This document shows, one piece after another, positions 59,124 through 64,000 of a stretch of 64,000 nucleotides of DNA. Within the stretch, counting starts at the first letter, position 1, and every line of letters begins with the position of its first letter. Made by a program: the position numbers and the translations under genes. The notes beneath the pieces were generated by a model that was not told the origin of the DNA, made no database searches, and saw only the letters and a program-made list of their open reading frames with translations. This DNA comes from Euryodendron excelsum (lineage: Eukaryota; Streptophyta; Magnoliopsida; Ericales; Pentaphylacaceae): positions 31,231,501 through 31,295,500 of the forward strand of contig CM065384.1 of the NCBI GenBank assembly GCA_033060915.1. The letters run 5' to 3'.

Positions 59124-61141
59124 ATGGCAACTCACTCTGACGAAGCTGCACCTGGCGACGTGGTGTCCCGAGAAGAAATTAATCAGATAAGAGCCCATAT
59201 GAGCGAGATGTTCAAACTGATACAATTCATGGCCTTTAAAGATCCTGCCTCAATTTATTCTTCATCGGTACCACCTCCTAAAGAACCAGAGGTTGCCCCA
59301 CCTAGAGTTGTGCTCCGCTCTGATAACACTGTAAGAATAAGAAGGATCCTAAGATGGTAAACGTCGAAGAAAAAGAGGAAGAAACCATACTGCTGTCACC
59401 CACCAAGAAGAAGACTTCCCTAGACCCACTCAGCTTAACAATACAAGGGTTAGAGAAGTCTCTACATAGCCTCCATGGGCATGACACTTTTGGTTTGACT
59501 TCCTATGACAAACTCTATTTCTTCCCATACCACCCGTGACCTTCTAAGTTCAAATGCCCAACTTCTAGAAATACAATGGCACTAATGATCCCATAACCCA
59601 TCTGCGTCTCTGTGCTAAGGCACTCAATGGTCATGGGAATGACCCGAAACTCCTCATGCAATTGTTTTAGCATAGCTTGATGGGGTCTGCTCTCCACTGG
59701 TTCTCATGCCTTGATCTAATAAAGATTACAACCTGGGGGGAACTTGTCTTAGCATTCAAGACTCGGTACCAACACAACATTGATTTAACCATCGACCGAT
59801 GACCCCTCATGCTAATGACCAAGGGAGAAAAGGAGGGTTTCAACACCTATGCCCTAAGATGGAAGGAGTCCCGCAGCACAAGTCAATCCACCACTAAAAA
59901 GAAAGAGTATGTACAGTTGTTCGTACAAACCTTTTAGGGGCTATATTACAAAAAGCTCTGAACAAGCATATGGAAAAGCTTTCATAATTGATCATGCAAG
60001 GGAAAATGATAGAAAATAGCCTAAAAACTGGAAGGATCACTGACCCTTATCCTAAAGGAAGGTGAAATGTCCGCCATCCTGCCCCTTCAGACCCAACAAT
60101 ACTGGCCACAGTACTGGCCACTGAAGAAAGCCTTGTAAGCACAACCAAGAAGTGGCCACAACAAAGGGGTAAGTAAGAAGGAAGGTGAAATGTCCGCCAT
60201 CCTGCCCCTTCAGACCCAACAATACTGGCCACAGTATCAACCTAGCCATTACTAACTATTCATACAACTGGTGTGCCCACTACACCCGTAATCCAAGCAC
60301 TTGCTCTTGCCCCAGTTGGGGCACGTCCTAACTACAATCCCAATTGAGAAGCCCGACGTAACCGCACCTTCACTACCTTAGCCTATACCCAAACGGAAGC
60401 ATACCACAACCTTCTAAAAAGAAACTTGCTAAGTCTTATAGCCTTACGTCCGCTACCAAATCCTCTACATCCTACATTCAATACGGCCCTCACATGAGAG
60501 TACTATTTAGGAAGGCAAGGGCATGACACGAAAAGCTACTTTTCCTTGAAGCACAAGATACAAGATCTGATCAACAACATGGTCATCGACACACAGCCGG
60601 TAAACTTCGCTCCTATCCCTAATATCACAACAAATCCCCTGCCAAATCACATTATCAACATAATTACGAAAGATGAAGCTGACCCAGAGGGAATTATAGC
60701 TGTAGAGTACTTTGAGGGTTAGTGGGAACCAATGAGGAAAGTGACCGGGAAGGAGAGCTCCCGCCATGCCCAATCAATTTCTATAACCTGAATGAAGTGG
60801 TTGACTCCTCTTACTGGCCTATCGAAAAGGGGATTCCCACAAAGGACTGACCTCTAAAGAGTAAAAAGATAAATTCTTATACCCTGCGCCCGCCATGGCT
60901 AGACCTATTCTGCCAGAAACTGAGTTTGACTATAAAAGCATGGGATGGGGCCCTAAGGAGCCAAAAGTACCAGCAATCCCGTTCAAATGTGAAGAGGGCA
61001 AGCTCGCCAATTTATTTGCTGATTATGACTAAAAATAGGTCAAGGGGGAAGTTGAAAAGAAAAAAGACAAGAAAGAATAATTTCAAGTCCTGGGGGGTAG
61101 CCTGGGCACGGCCAAGGAGGTCGAAAAAAGCAAAAGAATAA
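59124..61141 (+). pseudogene. Tat-type gag, broken
   Basis: Candidate start ATG 59124 (MATHSDEAAPGDVVSREEIN). After a frame change: LTSYDKLYFFPYHP, stop, KYNGTNDPITHLRLCAKALN, SLMGSALHWFSCLDLIKITT and WGELVLAFKTRYQHNIDLTI at about 59470-59800, the retrotransposon gag core. Farther on are HDTKSYFSLKHKIQDLINNM and NPLPNHIINIITKDEADPEG (about 60520-60700), which match the Tat gag C-terminus, and MGWGPKEPKVPAIPFKCEEG near 60940. More than five stops or shifts. It would form capsid; now non-functional. Confidence 0.78.
60056..60237. repeat. 59-bp direct duplication inside gag
   Basis: AGGAAGGTGAAATGTCCGCC...ACTGGCCACAGTA occurs at 60056-60114 and 60179-60237, 123 bp apart. The copies look identical, so this local duplication is recent relative to the gag decay. 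Confidence 0.9.
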
Positions 61142-63504
61142 TGAGATCAACAGTTGTACCATCCTTAACAATTCTCCAAAAGATCTGTTAGTCCACCCAG
61201 CATCGCCTAGTGATACACCTGGCGAATGGAGCACCAAGGAGGTTAGCATGGTCCCCGAACCCTGTTGAGGGTTTTCACTAAAGTGCTCACAAGAAAAGGG
61301 TGCTTCACAAAAATTCATCCATTTTCTTTCTATACTTCTATTTTCAATTTTTAATTTCCCAGTTTGCATATTTTATTTAAGAACATTGCATGTCATGTAA
61401 GATCAATTCAAAAATGAAATAAAAAAGAAGTAATTTCCAGCTTATCCCCTGTCATCTCGTACTCATATGAATGGTGAAATGCTTTTAGGGGATCTCTCTT
61501 CATCCTGTGAATGACCCAACTCAGTGGGTGTGATAGCACTAGTTATCCATCCACTAAATGGCCAGATCTTCTTGACAAGAATAGATAGGGGTAAGCCAAT
61601 CCAAGAGTAAGTAGGTTACATAAAGGCAGCACTTAAATGGCATCTGAGATAAGCAATGGATAGTCGAGCTATCAAGAGGAAGCAGAGCCATTGTTCAATT
61701 CTCCTTTAAACAGCAGAAGATTCACCTTGTGCAACCCACTAACACCGCAGATGATTCTTATTCAGAAAACCCAAACTAGGAGCTACCCCCTATACTGGGG
61801 AAAATGTATGCAAGGAATGAATCGGCAAACTAACATTTATCATTTTTAGATGTTGCTAAAATTTAAAAAAAAAAAAAAAAAGAGCTTTATAGATTAAGCA
61901 ATTTCCCTCGAAATGAAGAGAAGCCCTCAATTCTTCTACCATACAGTCAAAAATAACCTTTGCAATACCCGCTTAAGCTAGTTACATTTCTTTTAAAAAA
62001 AAAAAAACTGACCCAAGGATCACCGCCCACACTGGGTTAGGGCAAAGCCATGAGTGCATGACGCTCTCCAAAGGACGAGCACAACAAATGGCAAGAGAGC
62101 GCACAATAAGTGAATGGTGATCTCTAAAAAGCTGCAATATTGACAACATCTCCAGGGGCAAGAAGAGTAGGTTTTTCAAAACAAAAAAAGGGGCACTTTT
62201 CCAAGCACAATGGGCAAAGACTTTCAAGAGAAGACAATGTCCTCCAAGATGGCAATATGAGATGAAAGCAATCTTTCCAACAAAGAGAAAAACGACAAGA
62301 GATGCTTGCCAAAGGTGATCATGGGTCTTTAGGAGCCTATCAAAAGCAATAGGTTTGAACCTTTATCCTCCCTTTCAAATACCCTATAACTTGGCCCTTA
62401 TTAAGGTCCAAATAAAAGCCTTCTCGGATCAAAGGAAATTGCTTAACCTAAATAAGCTTGAACAAAAAAATAGTAACACCTAAAAAGAATGGTAAATGCT
62501 GGGGCAAAATTCACTTCTTGCAACAGGTGATTCTGGTTCGTACAACCTCCGCTAGATCTAAAGATCTAAGCATACATACCCTTCCATTTGATACCACCCC
62601 ATAAACCTAACCTACGCCACGGTCCTAAAAGAAACCTCCTCAAATTGGGAAGCTTAGCCATCTATTGCTATGCTAACGCCATGCACGTTGATGTTCAAGC
62701 CATATCTCAGAGGGTCGAGAGTTCAATTACCAACCAAATAATCCTAAACACTAACCCCATGGAAGGCAGCAACAAGAGCATAACTACCCAAATCAACAAG
62801 ATTGGGACCATTAAAAATAGTGTAAAACGCTATCACACTTTGACCAACATGGGACAAAAAAGCAAAAGAAAGAAGGATCCCGAAGAAGGGCATACTATTT
62901 CAAGAGTGTAAACTTGATGCATCCATGGGAGCTTCTGGCTTAACCTATACACACATTCATAATATCTGTACATACATTTGTTAAAAATTTCAGCATAAGC
63001 TTTGCATACACTTGACAAAGCCCTTTGCATAAACAAGCATCACAACACAACCTGTAGACATGTCACAATCATCACAATCACATGTGTGTATATCCATCAC
63101 AGTCACATATAAACATATCCATAACCTATACATACATACCCTATGCATACATTCATGTGCCTGTCCATCCATGCACAAACATCCATCTTTATTAAAGATT
63201 ACAAAGGTTTAAAATGTCTGCAAAGCTAACCCACGGCTCCAAAATAAAAGCATGAAAAGAAAAGAAAAGATGAAAAGGAAAGAAATAAGCCCATTAAAGC
63301 CTGTCACAAGCCTGCATCGCCATCTGGGTCAAAATCTCCAAAAAAGGACTCATAAGGAAGTAGCTGGCTACTAGAAGCCCCTGTATCATATGATCCATAC
63401 AAGAAAGAAAAACCACCCAGGACCAAAAAACTAAAATCTCATGAAGGAAGTGTTAGGCTCTACAAGCAGGAAAGAAGGCAAGATCCAAAAGACAACGTAA
63501 GAAA
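61142..63504 (+). other. Internal region of the forward Tat element without recognisable pol
   Basis: No protease, reverse transcriptase, RNase H or integrase motif was found in any frame. Short frames (for example 62588-62911) have no recognised family. Pol was lost, or the element is non-autonomous. Confidence 0.55.
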
Positions 63505-64000
63505 TCAAGTGCATACCCAGTGGGCCTCCATTTGTGATAGACGAGTGGTCAAGTTAGCTACCTCTGCTTGATGTTGGTTCTGTATGGCTGTGTGCTCCTC
63601 CCGAGAAACAAACCCTTGAGCACGATGCCATAGGTCGACAACCTCTTGGCCCATGACAACACCTCCTACTACCACATCCAAAGAAGTGAAAGCCCCGACA
63701 GATCTCACACTGAAATGGGTAGTGTAGTCAACGTTGAGTGAAAGTAGAGAAACAGCACCTTGCTGAGGCACCAGGAGCGGTATGTCAACTTCCTCGTGAG
63801 GAATCCCGTATATATATAGCGGGATCTCTACTGGCACGAAACTCCTGATGACACTGGCGCCAGTGTCTCTCTCCCAGATATGACTCCCAAGACTTGGCAC
63901 CGATAAAAAAGACCCTCAATAAAGACAATGGAACAAAGTACCTCACAGTCTCATAACATGAGGACTCTGTAAAAGGCCCCCATGTCACATCCTCGAGCAA
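63505..64000 (-). pseudogene. Antisense ORF of the forward Tat element, partial at window end
   Basis: Minus strand, against the element's direction. One frame from the window edge reads GPFTESSCYETVRYFVPLSL and KSWESYLGERHWRQ. After a one-base frame change near 63870 it continues SVIRSFVPVEIPLYIYG, VDIPLLVPQQGAVSLLSLNV and a coiled-coil-like end REEHTAIQNQHQAEVANLTT to 63505. A donor-like GTATGC follows EAHWV, with an acceptor-like TTTCCTGCTTGTAG about 70 bp on, so the frame may be spliced. I do not recognise the family with certainty; a plant-mobile-domain-like protein is one possibility. Confidence 0.5.

Overview
The window is nuclear DNA of a flowering plant, most likely a woody or large-genome eudicot. 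The evidence is one intron-containing flavonoid 3'-hydroxylase gene, AT-rich spacers full of CT/GT/TA microsatellites, several MITE families, and plant LTR retrotransposons (a SIRE/Maximus-type Ty1/copia and several Tat-type Ty3/gypsy elements) inserted beside and inside one another. The species cannot be fixed from the sequence. The only gene that looks functional is the cytochrome P450 on the minus strand (three exons, 31086-37202, 520 residues, intact heme site).

Left part (1-31 kb): a copia-type LTR remnant with a 536-bp internal tandem duplication (1-1377); CT/GT microsatellites and small MITEs (1.9-3.9 kb); a structurally complete but gag-only SIRE-like element with two 1.1-kb LTRs and a perfect TCTTG target duplication (3931-10066); a 4.77-kb Tat-type solo LTR in minus orientation with a perfect TATGT duplication (10727-15506); a degraded 11.9-kb Tat-lineage Ty3/gypsy element in minus orientation (15746-27643) whose gag/protease part is tandemly duplicated and which carries, on the opposite strand, a spliced antisense reading frame related to the 'putative gypsy type transposon' family; then hairpin MITEs and spacer.

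Middle (31-45 kb): the flavonoid 3'-hydroxylase gene with a 4.45-kb second intron containing MITEs. Its upstream region has TATA-like boxes and a MYB AC-element. Next comes a non-autonomous hAT element with an 8-bp target duplication, holding a nested 161-bp MITE. It is followed by a roughly 3.1-kb non-coding segmental tandem duplication (38334-44904) in which one copy carries a 418-bp difference flanked by microhomology.

Right part (45-64 kb): a pseudogene of the 'putative plant transposon protein' type with the start of its 3' LTR (45033-47308), joined to an old forward-oriented Tat element. That element's 5' LTR is broken by two further giant solo LTRs (47539-51761 forward, 52297-57082 reverse). 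Its primer-binding site is at 57581, a stop-riddled gag lies at 59.1-61.1 kb, and a second antisense frame runs off the window end (63505-64000). The three giant solo LTRs belong to one family, contain about 2 kb of strong purine/pyrimidine strand asymmetry, and document repeated insertion followed by LTR-LTR recombination.
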